Positions 1 through 13,470 of a DNA stretch of 64,000 bases are shown one piece after another. Within the stretch, counting starts at the first letter, position 1. The number at the start of each line of letters is the position of its first letter. The position numbers and the translations under genes were made by a program. This stretch comes from Flaccisagitta enflata (taxonomy: Eukaryota; Chaetognatha; Sagittoidea; Aphragmophora). The notes beneath the pieces are model-generated. The model saw only the letters and a program-made list of their open reading frames with translations, was not told where the DNA came from and did no database searches. Where the stretch lies: assembly GCA_965153355.1 (NCBI GenBank), contig OZ231126.1:42594001-42658000 (forward strand), read 5' to 3'.

Positions 1-28
1 GGTCCATCTATCTACCTGTGTAAATGAA

Positions 29-1149
<1,121 letters not shown>

Positions 1150-1788
1150 CACGATAAGGTTTATGTTAAAACCATACCGGGTCATCAATCTGGACTGGGA
1201 AAAAGTGTTAAGCTTTTCCTCTCAGCTGCTTCTCCTCACTGATCTGGAATTTGTTTTTGTTTTTTTATAGTACTATGTTTGACGTTTTTTGTTTCAAAAT
1301 TTCATTGGTCTGACTTAAATACTTTGCCCACGACATCTATTTAAAAGAAAAACAAGTATTTTCAGATATAGCTCAATTTAGCCTTAGTTTATCAAAACTT
1401 TTTTTTTTATTTGCTCTTATATCTTACTGGATTGAGCAGCAAATGTCAGATTTGTCTCAGTTAAAGATATCTTTATAAATTTTAAAAACTATCTTTAATT
1501 TGAGACTATTTTAGCATTTGTAGCTCAATCTGATCAAAAATAAGGGAAAATAGTTCTGAGGAAATAGGGATAGATTGAGCTTCAGCCACAATTACTTGTT
1601 TCACTTCAAATTGATGTTGTGGACAACGTAATTAACACAGACCAATGAAATTTTGACACAAAAAACGTCAAACATAGTACTAAATAGGAAAATCAATTCC
1701 AGGTCATTGAGAAGAAGCAACTGAGAGTAAAAGCTTAATACTTTTTCCCAATCGAGATTGATGACCCTGTATTGGTTTGACGTAATCG
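1150..1788. mobile_element. Foldback (MITE-like) element
   Basis: A segment near 1165-1316 returns in reverse complement at about 1641-1775. Both arms share the motifs GGGTCATCAATCT, TAGTACTATGTTTGACGTTT and AATTTCATTGGTC with scattered mismatches. The AT-rich loop of about 320 bp has no coding capacity. Two long inverted arms around a non-coding core are the layout of a non-autonomous foldback DNA transposon. The outer ends are blurred and no target-site duplication is clear, so the superfamily is unassigned. Confidence 0.6.
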
Positions 1789-2044
1789 GGATGGTGCGGT
1801 GATAGAACGGTCTGGAGTCGGGCCGTCTTTATTCGGTCGCCATTGAATACCTCCATATCCCTTGCCTCCCTTCTTTTTCTCCTAATCCTACTTTGGAACC
1901 CTGAGGTAAGCGCAATTCCCATCAATACCAACAATTTCCCTTTTGCCTGTTGCTTCTTTCCATCTAATGAGTCATCTGTGACTGTGAGAATATGAATTAT
2001 GTAGGGGTCATCTCTGCCTTCTTGTCCCTTCCTTCTTCCAAACT

Positions 2045-2450
2045 TTCTCCTTCTGGGTAAATCCCATCAATACTTCCACATCCCCCTCTTGCTTCTTTCT
2101 TTTCTCTATTCTTGACTTGGTATGTCCCATCAATACTTTCACATCCCCCTGTTGCTTCTTTCCTTTCTCTATTCTTGACTTGGTATGTCCCATCAATACT
2201 TCCACATCCCCCTCTTGCTTCTCTCTTTTCTCTATTCTTGACTTGGTATGTCCCATCAATACTTCCACATCCCCCTGTTGCTTCTTTCTTTTCTCTATTC
2301 TTGACTTGGTATGTCCCATCAATACTTCCACATCCCCCTCTTGCTTCTTTCTTTTCTCTATTCTTGACTTGGTATGTCCCATCAATACTTCCACATCCCC
2401 CTCTTGCTTCTTTCTTTTCTCTATTCTTGACTTGGTATGTCCCATCAAGG
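2045..2450. repeat. 63-bp minisatellite, about six copies
   Basis: The start of the unit (CCCATCAATACTTCCACATC) recurs at 2126 and 2189 and onwards at 63-bp spacing, with only a few substitutions per copy. Because 63 is a multiple of three, frames stay open through the array on both strands. The minus strand from about 2530 to 1997 would encode a 21-residue repeat containing DGTYQVKNREKKEA. Openness in several frames suggests the array length, not selection, keeps the frame. I treat it as a repeat. Confidence 0.9.
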
Positions 2451-2995
2451 ATTGGGTCGAGGGTTTCACCTCGATAACCTATCGTGGCATTCTTCGCCGA
2501 GGCCATCTCCCAGACATCGCTTTTTCTCACCTTTTGACACTGATCCTTTGCGCCTTAATGACGCACATACGCATACGCACTTGCATAGCGTTCTATTTCT
2601 TTACAATGCCTCAATACCTTTTCATCGAGTTTTCTCTAGGAAGGACAAGCAACAAACCTAGGACATTATCATGACGGTGGCAAGTAAATCACCACCACCA
2701 TTTTTTCCCACCCAACCTCAATCACCATCATGACCAGAATCCAACGACTATTTCAGAAAATTGCAGCAAATTCTGATTAAATGGAACGTCCTTGACATAA
2801 GATTAACATGCGATAGGTTAATCATTTTCCATACTTGTGGCACCAACTCTATCAACACCAACACCATCAACACCAACACTACTACCACAACCAACAAACA
2901 CCGGTCCACCACTTGTGTTCCAACTCTCTATCTTGTACGTCATCCAACCTCATCGACCTCTCGTTGCGTCTCCGACAATTTGCTAAACTAAAAAA

Positions 2996-2998
<3 letters not shown>
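2451..2998. other. Unassigned sequence with short A/C-rich repeats
   Basis: No supported gene. A stretch of CAACAC/CACCA-type triplets lies near 2855-2900. The rest looks unique. Confidence 0.55.
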
Positions 2999-3064
<66 letters not shown>

Positions 3065-3066
3065 TC
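2999..3066. repeat. (AG)n microsatellite
   Basis: About 25 AG units grade into ACAGAG repeats. They lie immediately beside the terminal end of a minus-strand family-1 element. Confidence 0.95.
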
Positions 3067-3071
3067 AAGGA

Positions 3072-3207
3072 CAAGGCCAGATACACGGCTACCCCAGTAG
3101 CGTGTGGGTGGGTACTACCGACCAACCGACCAACTGACCGACCGAACCACCGACCAACCATCTGACAAATCGACATTGCGGGGTGTGGAGTCGCGTAGCA
3201 CGCGACT
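3072..3207 (-). mobile_element. Family-1 hairpin/TCCG element
   Basis: Read on the minus strand, the element opens with the hairpin AGTCGCGTGCTACGCGACT (3207 down to 3189), then a CTCCACACC box and a GGTCGGT-type run. It closes with a GTGTATCTGGCCTTG end at 3072, preceded outside by an A-rich flank. It shares head and tail with the copies at 16075 and 37274. No protein is encoded, so it must be mobilised in trans if it moves. Confidence 0.75.
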
Positions 3208-3957
3208 AAAAATAGAGTAGATAGACAAAAAAAACAAAAGATCTATCGGCAGAGGAACGGGCAGATGAATTGAAAATTGAAAGAGACGGAGAGACAGAGA
3301 GACAGACAGACAGACAGACAATGAGCGAGTGAGCGTGGAGTGAAGGAAGATTGGGGGGGTTAAGTGGAAAAGGCAAGGGGGATGATTCTTGTAAAAAGAG
3401 GGAGAGAAAAGATGAAAAAAAATGAGCAAAACGTCCTTCAAAGGAACCCAACTGATGGGTCTCATCTCTCGGCTGACCGGGTTGATATGGACGCAATCGG
3501 CGGAACATTATCTTTCTTTTCTGGCAGCGCCTACAAACAGACGATGCTCTATAACTAACAACGCTTATTAATGACTAGCACATTCCATTCCATTCTAGCG
3601 CCCATGAACAGGCAATACTCAGTAACTAACAATCAACTAACTTACTTTCCATTTCTTCCATTTATCCCACTTAAGCATCAACATTATATTCCTTTACTTG
3701 CCCACTTTATACCCCCCCCTTCTTACTTCCTAGGGGTCCCAAGCTCACATGAATCACTCGTTGAAGTTGCGTGTACGCAACTCTACAGTCTTATCCTCCC
3801 TGTATAGAAGGGCCCGTTTGTAGTCCGTCCATCTATTCCCTTCAAAAATTTTGTTTTTATCTCTGCCTCTCCCCAACCGCGATAGGATGGGGTTGTCCTA
3901 TTTCTCACTAGAAATAAACCACAAGAAGCATTGCACCACATGATGTATATTGGTAGC
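3208..3957. other. Unassigned sequence
   Basis: A purine-rich patch at about 3260-3420 includes a short GACA run near 3300. Mixed sequence follows. The short open frames here overlap on both strands and show no recognisable domain. Confidence 0.55.
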
Positions 3958-4769
<812 letters not shown>

Positions 4770-4986
4770 CAGAAGAAGAAGAACAAGAAGAAGGAGAAGA
4801 AGCAGAAGAAGAAGAAGAAGAAGAAGAAGAAGAAGAAGAAGAAGAAGAAGAAGAAGAAGAAGAAGAAGAAGAAGAAGAAGAAGAAGAAGAAGAAGAAGAA
4901 GAAGAAGAAGAAGAAGAAGAAGAAGAAGAAGAAGAAGAAGAAGAAGAAGAAGAAGAAGAAGAAAAAGAAAAAGAAGAACAAGAAGA
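4770..4986. repeat. (GAA)n triplet microsatellite
   Basis: About 70 GAA/AGA triplets with small interruptions at both edges. A plus-strand frame from 4634 reads through as a poly-glutamate protein, but the other frames read poly-K and poly-R equally well. The acidic 'protein' is therefore an artefact. Long GAA tracts are purine mirror repeats able to form triplex DNA. Confidence 0.97.
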
Positions 4987-5169
4987 ACAGAGGAGGTTAA
5001 TGGGTTTGGGCGGGGCACCGAAACTGCGGAAAGGTCGGAACAGGAGAGCAGAACAGTTTGGTGAAAGAGACCAGAAAGGTCAAAACAAGGAGGAAAATTT
5101 CCTATACTTCGAAAAAAAGGAAAACATGACATGAGGAGAAAGAAGAGAAAGAAATTGAAATGAAAACAA

Positions 5170-5288
5170 GGTCGAATGCACTCCCCCCCCACCCCGTCAC
5201 GGACGGGTGGGCCGTATCAGAAAACCTTGAAAAATCGACTGACCAGCCGACCAACCGACCGACCGACCGACCGACCGACCGACCGACC
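5170..5288 (-). mobile_element. Family-1 fragment with (GACC)n run
   Basis: A C-rich patch is followed by CACGGACGGGTGGGCCGTAT, which resembles the tail region of family-1 elements in reverse. About twelve GACC/GACT units come next. The hairpin head is missing, so this is a truncated copy. Confidence 0.5.
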
Positions 5289-5479
5289 ACAGCAAATTAT
5301 AAAGTCACTTGTCCTTGATTAAAAAAGCATACTTCAATACCACACTCGTTGAAACCCTTTTCAATCAATTGTTGTGATGACACATTCAACTTCAACCATT
5401 CACATATACAACGCCAACCTCCCAGACTGCCAAATTGTAGAGATGACAGAAACATGACAATGTCTGATATAGGTCATGA

Positions 5480-6452
<973 letters not shown>

Positions 6453-8020
6453 ACATTGGTAAAGACAGAGAGGAAGGAAATTGAGTGACAGAATGGGATG
6501 GAGACGGAGTCATAGTCAGAAATAAAGACTGAGAAAGGCAAATAGAAGACGGAGCCAGAGATAGTTACAGGGACAGAAGGATAGAGTGAAAGTACAGAAA
6601 GAAAGTAAAGGAGAAGGAAGAAAAATAGTGAGAAAGCGCGATCGCAGGAAGAATGCTTTTTTTGCGGAATGAGGTGGTAAGGAATAAAAAAAACGTTGAG
6701 AATCATTGGCTGGCCCCTTTTCTTCTCTCAGAGCTGCCCATTCTTCTTCCAAAATCACTTGCTGAGGTTTTTCCACGACGTCCAAGAGAACCAAAGAAAT
6801 CAACCAACTCCTTTTTTTTTCTTTTTTTTCTTTTCTGTCGTCTTCTTCTTTCTCTTTTCTTCTTTATCTTTTCTTTTTCAACCCTTTCCTAACATGCCTA
6901 AAATCTTTTTTGCTCTTTGTCCTTTTTTCTTTTCCTTACTCTTTTCTTCTATACCTTACATTACTCGTCCCATACCTAACATGCCCAAAATCGTGTTTTT
7001 CTTTCTTTTTTAACTCTCCTTCATTTCTCACCTTTTGTCCGAAGTATTGTTCATTTATGTTGCTCTTTGCGTGGTAGGACATAACCGGGCAATTTTGGAT
7101 AGAGCATTAGGCCATTTCTTGGCCTTGCTTTTGTCTCTTTTTGTTTGTTTATCATATTTCTTCGTTCATTTTTCTCTTCAAATAAGGGCTCTAGAATGTC
7201 GGAATAAAGCTGCATGGACCAATATTGAACGGGTCTATGAAAAACGCCTCTACGGCGCAAGAATCACAACGGGAACCGTACGATTTGATGAATGATCGTC
7301 CTCTTTTCCATTCTTTCTTTGTCTAATGTCTATTTCTTGTATCCACTTCATCTTGTCTTTTTCAGCCATGACAGCGCCAATGGTCGTGTCAGCTTATCAT
7401 TTATCTTTCTCAACCTCACTTTTCTCGCTTTCTGACCATCAAATAAATGTATCTTCCTAAGAAGCCAACAACAAATGGGCAGCGCCAAAACGAAGTAGCG
7501 GCCAAAGGAGTAAAAAAAAAGAATAGTACCTTTTGTGATAAAACAAAAGAGCTGTCAAGGCCGAGGAAAAACAAATATATAACATGAGCGCAAGCAAAAG
7601 AACAATCGTTGTATAAACAAACCCGAACAGGGGAAGGGAAAGAAAGGAAAGGGAAATTGTTCGCGATAGGCTGTCCGAAAACAAGTATTCCCATAGCAAA
7701 AAAGGGGGAGTGTCAGATCTCTTCCATGTGGAAAGATACACCGCTGATCAAGGTCTCAAAAGGGGATCATTAGAAGGGAAAGAAAACAAGTTCGTTTTGT
7801 CGACTGCGAAGTCGGTCGCGTTGAAAGCCAAATACATGTAAAACTTTTATGGTAAAACGCGCACATTTAATCCTCAAGTCCAAAGAGACCCCCTCTGGCC
7901 CAGAATATGACGAAAAAGAGGCACATAAATAATCTTGATATTGAACCGACCGATGGACCAACGTACCACAAAGAAACTAGTCAAGTGGCAAAAGACGATA
8001 TTGAACCAAAGGAAAGACTT
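6453..8020. other. Left-arm segment without supported genes
   Basis: Purine- and pyrimidine-rich tracts (6453-6640, 6800-7030) surround less biased DNA. A plus-strand frame at 7035-7295 and its right-arm counterpart (52546-52322, minus) share a C-terminal block containing ALECRNKAAW and RLYGARITTG. The frame is AT-rich upstream, overlaps an open minus-strand frame, and has no domain I know. The conservation is explained by the duplication itself. The A-run at 7512-7520 is the empty counterpart of the family-1 insertion at 51553-52103. Confidence 0.55.
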
Positions 8021-8021
8021 T

Positions 8022-8386
8022 GCTATGTCGGTTCGTCCGTCCGTCCTTCCGTCCGTCCGTCCGTCCATAATATCTTTGAAACATAGTATTTTTTTCTTTT
8101 TTTAAGACTTTAGGTAATTATTAGGTATATAGGTGTGAGATACTGTTTCACTGTAGTTTTGTAGCAATCTAGTACTGTACTGCCCCTGCCCAACCGTCCG
8201 CGACTTTTGCCCTGTTTTGGGCTTGTACTGTAGTTTTGTAGTAATGTAGTACTGTACTGCCCCTGCCCAACCGTCCGCGACTTTTGCCCTGTTTTGGGCT
8301 TGTACTGTAGTTTTGTAGTAATGTAGTACTGTACAACCCCTTCCCAACCGTCCGTGACGTTTGCCCTGTTTTGGGCTTGTTTTAAG
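8022..8386 (+). mobile_element. Family-1 relative with three 77-bp tail repeats
   Basis: A GCTATGTCGGTTCGTCCGTC body and TCCG run at 8022-8066 precede three tandem units of about 77 bp. Each unit contains GCCCCTGCCCAACCGTCCGC, then GTTTTGGGCTTGTACTGTAG. That tail motif is the one seen at the 3' end of other family-1 copies. The right arm (about 49758-50030) has only two units. The usual head hairpin is missing. It predates the arm duplication because both arms carry it. Confidence 0.6.
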
Positions 8387-8545
8387 CAAAAGAGCAAGAT
8401 CGTTGGTGGGTGCAAAAGAGCAGCCGCATTGGGAGCAGAAACTGCAAACTGGTGTCGGAAGGAAGAGAAGCAGACTGCACTCTGGGCGCTCTAATCTCAC
8501 CTTTTGCGAAACTTTGTATGTTCCCTTTTCTGCTTTGCTTCCACT

Positions 8546-8718
8546 CTCTCTCTCTTTCTTTTTCTTTTTCTTTTTCTTTTTCTTTTTCATTTTTCATTTT
8601 TCATTTTTCTTGTTCTTTTTCTTTTTCTTTTTCTTTTTCTTTTTCTTTTTCTTTTTCTTTTTCTTTTTCTTTTTCTTTTTCTTTTTCAACCACAACAACA
8701 ACAACAACAACAACAACT

Positions 8719-8811
<93 letters not shown>
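8546..8811. repeat. (CTTTTT)n then (CAA)n microsatellite
   Basis: About 140 bp of CTTTTT hexamers joins about 120 bp of CAA triplets. In the right arm the triplet run is kept (GTT, 49241-49370), but the hexamer position holds a long AG run (49371-49599) with only a short AAAAAG core. The repeat unit has thus been replaced between the arms. Confidence 0.93.
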
Positions 8812-8929
8812 TAACGACAACGACAACATAATCATGATGATAGCGACAGCGTAAGGTGTTAAGCGACTTTTATCAAGCTATCTTATGAAAGAGAAATTTA
8901 CAAAGATGTTATGAAATGGTGACAAGCTG

Positions 8930-9180
8930 GTCACGTTAGGGATTTCAATCCGTGTCTTTTGTTTTAAAGTGTTTTTATGCGGGTAGTGTTTTAGGGTTAG
9001 GGGTAGGGTTACGGTTAGAGATGGGGTGGGTTTTAGGGTTAGGGATAGGGTTGGGTTATAGATAGATTAAGGGCAAGGTGTGGACTTGGTTTTGTATGAT
9101 TTAACTCGAATGCGCTTGAATTAAAGATTTGCCCTTGCGGGAAAAAACAAGTGCACCGGTTTGAATTCTCTAAGATTACC
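8930..9180. mobile_element. Short TIR element with 9-bp target duplication
   Basis: The right arm reads straight through a single GACAAGCTG (its reverse complement is at 49143-49151). The left arm has that 9-mer at 8921-8929 and again at 9181-9189, with 251 bp between. The ends are imperfect inverted repeats of about 35 bp: GTCACGTTAGGGATTTCAAT at the left against GGTAATCTTAGAGAATTCAA read inward from the right. Target duplications of 8-9 bp fit hAT-like or Mutator-like transposases. The core (8989-9058) is a degenerate TTAGGG-like array. There is no coding capacity. Confidence 0.8.
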
Positions 9181-9374
9181 GACAAGCTGACGATGACGTC
9201 GATGACGAAGACGATAGACAAGACATAGTCAAGTGCCTTTCTCTTATCTATGTACCGCGGTATCCATTTCATTGCACGCGTTCAATGTTGTTTAATTGTA
9301 TCTTGCTGTCTACACAACCTCATTTGTGATTACAAACCTCTCATAGCTGACGGTAATCAGGTCATTGTTGTAAG

Positions 9375-9381
9375 GAGTACA

Positions 9382-9454
<73 letters not shown>

Positions 9455-9560
9455 ATGCAACGGCAACAACGACGAATGCAACGGCAGCAACGACGATAGA
9501 AACGACCACGACGACGAAAACGACAACGACGACGATGATGAAGATCATGACTACGATAAC
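9375..9560. repeat. (ACG)n triplet repeat and degenerate tail
   Basis: About 75 bp of perfect ACG/GAC is followed by interrupted ACGACGAAAACG-type sequence. The right arm has a shorter perfect run (about 48908-48958). Frames through it read poly-threonine or poly-valine and are not considered genes. Confidence 0.93.
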
Positions 9561-9639
9561 GACAAAGATTACGAGAATGGCAACGACGGCGGAAGTTTCC
9601 CTCGGCGACAGTTAAGCAGTCTCAGGTGCCCACTTTGCC

Positions 9640-10990
9640 AGCGATGATGGACAATGACTTCGTTGCCCCTTCCAGCGCAACGGCCGACTTTTCAACACAG
9701 TCTCCTGTCTCAGCCTCTCCATGTTAAGCTGCTGGTTGTGAAAGTGAATGATGAACTTGCCCCTTTTCAGAAAACCGTCTTTCCCTGTTGAGCTGCTGCC
9801 AACGAAAGGAAATGACGAGCTTGCGGCCCTTTCAACAAAGTCGACTGTGCCTTTCCATGTCAAGCTGCTGGTAGTCAAAGCGAAAACAAACTAATTCCTT
9901 GTACAGGAAATGGCCTTTTTCACCAGAGTCCTCCATGTTAAGCCGCCAGTTGCGAGAGTGAATGACTAACTTACACCTTTCAGTAAATGGCCCTCTAAAC
10001 GCCAACAGCCTTTTCTTCTTTTCTCCTTGTTGAGTTGCTAATATTGAAAGCAAATGACAAACTGGCCTGTTTTAGTGATGGACCATTTCAATTGAGTCTT
10101 CTCACAATCTCTTTCTTTGTTGAATTGCTAGTATTGAAAGTAAATGACCAACTGGCCCCCTCCAGTGATTGACCATTTCAATCGAGTCTTCTCACTATCT
10201 CTTTCTTTGTTGAGTTGCTAGTAGTGGAAGCAAATGACGAACTGGCCCCTTCCAGTGATTGACCATTTCAATTGAGTCTTCTCCCTATCTCTCTCTTTGC
10301 TAAGTTGCTAGTAGTGGAAGCAAATGACAAACTGGCCCCTTCCAGTGATTCACCATTTCAATTGAGTCTTCTCCCTATCTCTCTCTTTGCTAAGTTGCTA
10401 GTAGTGGAAGCAAATGACAAACTGGCCCCTTCCAGTGATTGACCATTTCAATCGAGTCTTCTTACTATCTCTTTCTTTGTTGAGTTGCTAGTATTGAAAG
10501 AAAATGACAAACTGGCCCCTTTCAGTGATTGACCATTTCAAATGAGCCTTCTCACTATCTCTTTCTATGTTGAGTTGCTAGCATTGAAAGCAAATGACAA
10601 ACTGGCCCCTTTCAGTAATTGACCATTTCAAATGAGCCTTCTCACTATCTCTTTCATTGTTGAGTTGCTAGCATTAAAAGCAAATGATAAACTGGCCCCT
10701 TTCTGTGATTGACCATTTCAATTGAGCTGTCTCTTTTTCCCTTTTCTAGTTGAGCTGCCACTGCTCAAAACAACTGAGAAACTTGCCCCTGCCAGTGAAC
10801 GGCTTTTTGAATAACAGAGTTTTCTCATTCCTTCTTCTTGTTCAGCTGCTGCAAGTAAAAGCTTCTTACGGCAAATAGCCTTTGTAACGTTTGTCTCTCC
10901 CTCTCCTTGTTGAGCTGCTAGTGAAAGTGTGCTGCTACCACTGACTAGTGAGTTAATACTAACACTTGCAAGGAGTGACGAACATGGCCT
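9640..10990. repeat. 90-bp minisatellite with degenerate flanks (left arm)
   Basis: The core at 10081-10725 repeats every 90 bp exactly. The word GACCATTTCAATTGAGTCTT or a variant occurs at 10081, 10171, 10261, 10351, 10441, 10531, 10621 and 10711. Flanking DNA (9640-10080 and 10740-10990) holds more diverged relatives sharing TTGAGCTGCT and GAAAGCAAATGAC words. The right-arm array (46600-48740) has 14 core occurrences against eight here. On the minus strand the flanking units encode related 30-residue stretches (for example KFIIHFHNQQLNME), but the core units have stops in all frames. Confidence 0.92.
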
Positions 10991-11140
10991 TGTCAGCAAA
11001 CGCCGGACTTTCATCATACGCCTTAATCTCTCTCTACCTGTATAACGGAGTGTCTCCGGCCTTGTTTGCTACTTTTATCTTTTTACCCATTTACAACTAT
11101 CTTATTTTCTTTTACGTAAAACTTTTTTGTTCCATTCTTT

Positions 11141-11224
11141 TCTTCTTCTTCTTCTTCTTCTTCTTCTTCTTCTTCTTCTTCTTCTTCTTCTTCTTCTTCT
11201 TCTTCTTCTTCTTTTTTCTCCTCG

Positions 11225-11255
<31 letters not shown>

Positions 11256-11315
11256 CTTCTTCTTCTTCTTCTTCTTCTTCTTCTTCTTCTTCTTCTTCTT
11301 CTTCTTTTTCTTCTT
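11141..11315. repeat. (TTC)n triplet microsatellite
   Basis: Two TTC runs are separated by a short CTCCTCGACTTC interruption near 11213-11230. This is the left part of a tract split by the family-2 element that follows. The right-arm counterpart is one long GAA tract of about 550 bp. Confidence 0.96.
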
Positions 11316-11318
11316 TTT

Positions 11319-11812
11319 GGGCAGCGGCCCCAAAGGGCCGATGTCCTGTAGGACACAGGGGTGAATTTCCATACGTCCGTCCGTCCTTCCGTCCTTCCGT
11401 CCCCCCCCCTAGACCATCAAGGCCTCAAATTCCTATCGGATAACATGGGAAATTGTTAAAACGCAAACTTCCCATTGAATAACATGGAAAATTTACAAAC
11501 AAGCAAAAAAAATGCATGTTTCCCATTGAATAACATGGAAAATTGATGAAAACTAAGAAAAATGTAAAATTCCTATTGAATAACATGGCAAATTGGCAAG
11601 AAATTTTAAGAAATGCAAAATTCCAATATCATGGAAAATTGCTACTAAGGCCTCAAATATGCCCTCTCAGGACGTATGGAAATTCACCCCTGTGTCCTAC
11701 AGGACATCGGCCCTTTGGAGCCGCTGCCCTGCACTCACTCCACTTCTTCAGCTAATCTCTCCAAGCAGGGCATCGGGTACCGCTGACCATGTGCGATCCT
11801 TGGATGACTTGT
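11319..11812. mobile_element. Family-2 TIR element inserted in a TTC tract
   Basis: The left terminal repeat begins GGGCAGCGGCCCCAAAGG at 11319 and runs about 60 bp to ATTTCCATACGTCC. The same sequence ends in reverse complement at 11729. Inside the left repeat is a TCCG/TTCCG run, then roughly 50-60-bp direct repeats containing ATTGAATAACATGGAAAATT. Outside the right repeat a further 80 bp (GCAGGGCATCGGGTACCGCT onward, to about 11812) is shared with the copies near 25580 and 30096 and is probably part of the element. It divides a TTC microsatellite that is unbroken in the right arm, so it arrived after the duplication or was lost from the other arm. Confidence 0.78.
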
Positions 11813-11814
11813 TT

Positions 11815-11824
11815 CTCTTCGTCT

Positions 11825-11856
<32 letters not shown>

Positions 11857-11930
11857 TTCTTCTTCTTCTTCTTCTTCTTCTTCTTCTTCTTCTTCTTCTT
11901 CTTCTTCTTCTTCTTCTTCTTTTTTTTCTT
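11815..11930. repeat. (CTT)n triplet microsatellite, second half
   Basis: Continuation of the TTC tract on the far side of the family-2 insertion, ending in a poly-T/TTC transition. Confidence 0.95.
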
Positions 11931-12540
11931 CTTATTTCATTATCTTTCTTTTCCTTTTTTCTTGTTTTCTTCTTTTCCTTCGCCCAAAAACTTTTTCACT
12001 TTACAGCCTGTCTCTCTTTTAAACAAGGAAAAAAGAGTTCAATCTACTCCCTCATTTCCCCCTCAAGCTAAAACTCCGTAGGCAGGGAAAAAAAAGTTGT
12101 TTACTTGGCCACGCAGACATATTTCAGCGTCAAGTTTTCAAGTTCCCTCTTCTCGTTTTCAGCATCTTCCCCGATATGTTCCTTATTCTTTTTTGTCTTA
12201 TTTCTTTTTTTCTCTTTTGGCATAACATCCAATCACCCAATGCCCCACCGGCACTTACCCCTGCTCCGACTGCTCGGCATGTCCCATCCTCATGGTTATG
12301 GAGTAAAAAAACAGTGCCAGTACCTAAGTAAATCAATATCAGTTTCCCCCCTCTCTAACCCCCCTACTCCCATCCGTGTGCTTTGTGCAATCACTCCATA
12401 CGGCCAAGAATTACATACCGTTACTTCGACCGTTACTAAAACTGCGGCCAAAGGAAAGTTCAATCAAAATCCTTCTTCCTTGCATCTCTTCAAACAAAAA
12501 TCCCCTTTCTCCCCTCTTTATTTTCAACTAACGCATCTTC
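11931..12540. other. Left-arm pyrimidine-rich non-coding segment
   Basis: Matches 45340-45920 in reverse complement. A long plus-strand frame (12105-13181) runs through it into the minisatellite. It depends on the pyrimidine bias and has no domain, so I reject it as a gene. Confidence 0.6.
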
Positions 12541-12975
12541 CCCGTTCCCCGTTCCCCGTTCCCTTTTCCCCATTCCCTGCTCCCTGTTCCCTGTTCCCCA
12601 TTCCCGTTCCCCATTCCCCGTTCCCTGTTCACCGCTCCCTGTTCCCCATTACCTATTCCCTGTTCAGTGTTCCCCGTTCCCCATTCCCTGTTCCGCATTC
12701 CCCATTCCCTGTTCCCCATTCCCTGTTCTCCGTTCCCTGTTCTCCGTTCCCTGTTCCCCGTTCCCCGTTTCCCGTTTCCCGTTCCCTGTTCCCCATTCCC
12801 TGTTCCCCATTCCCTGTTCTCCGTTCCCCGTTCCCCGTTCCCCGTTTCCCGTTCCCTGTTCCCTGTTCCCCATTCCCTGTTCCCCGTTCCCCATTCCCTG
12901 TTCCCCGTTCCCTGTTCACCGTTCCCTGTTACCCGTTCCCCGTTCCCCGTTCCCCGTTCCACGTTTCACGTTCCC
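12541..12975. repeat. 7-bp minisatellite (CCCGTTC/CCTGTTC/CCCATTC)
   Basis: Roughly 60 heptamers interchange among CCCGTTC, CCTGTTC and CCCATTC. The right-arm copy (about 44995-45335) is shorter. Seven-base periodicity keeps three frames open with rotating phases, giving repetitive pseudo-proteins only. Confidence 0.95.
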
Positions 12976-13319
12976 CACCCGTCCTCCTCAACCACCAGAG
13001 CAACTTCAGCATTCTCTTATCCACTTTTACTCCTCACCACTCTGAAATATGTTTTTCACCTCCACCTTTTTTCTTTCTTTTAGCCCCTTTTTTGGGTACT
13101 TTTTCTGCTTCGTCCCAGTTTTCGCCATTGATTCATTGTTGCTTTTCAAAGTGCTGCCAAAAGAAAAATGAGAAACTGTAAGTAGTTTAAATAACGACCT
13201 CCAAAAAAGAAATAGATTAAAATAACGAGCGCTCAGGAAAAAGAATGTATGCCGTGGTGCCGTTGGTGACGAGAGAAAGGACCCTGGCACGGATTTCGGT
13301 AAGTGATTGTCAGACAAGC

Positions 13320-13333
13320 AGACTGACAGACTA

Positions 13334-13402
<69 letters not shown>

Positions 13403-13470
13403 TAAAAAGACAGACAAAGAGACAGAGAGAAAGACTGAAAAACAGACTGACAAACAGACAGACAGGTGGA
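13320..13470. repeat. (GACA)n microsatellite
   Basis: A core of about 65 bp of perfect GACA with degenerate edges. The right-arm counterpart (43915-44255) is more than twice as long and contains GTCGG variants. Confidence 0.95.

Noticed and set aside
3072-3207. Family 1 as a tRNA-derived SINE with an A-rich tail (minus-strand reading)
   Set aside because: I see no A-box/B-box pair, and four filled/empty comparisons show no 7-20-bp target duplication.
7035-7295. Conserved small gene (shared with 52322-52546)
   Set aside because: The similarity is expected from the arm duplication, there is no domain, and the opposite strand is open as well.
8989-9058. Telomere or interstitial telomeric repeat
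   Set aside because: The array is short and degenerate and lies inside a TIR element with its own target duplication. It does not mark a chromosome end.
12105-13181. 358-codon plus-strand frame
   Set aside because: It is carried by pyrimidine bias and the 7-bp minisatellite. The product is a PFPVPRS-type repeat, the opposite strand is also open, and the right-arm counterpart does not preserve it.
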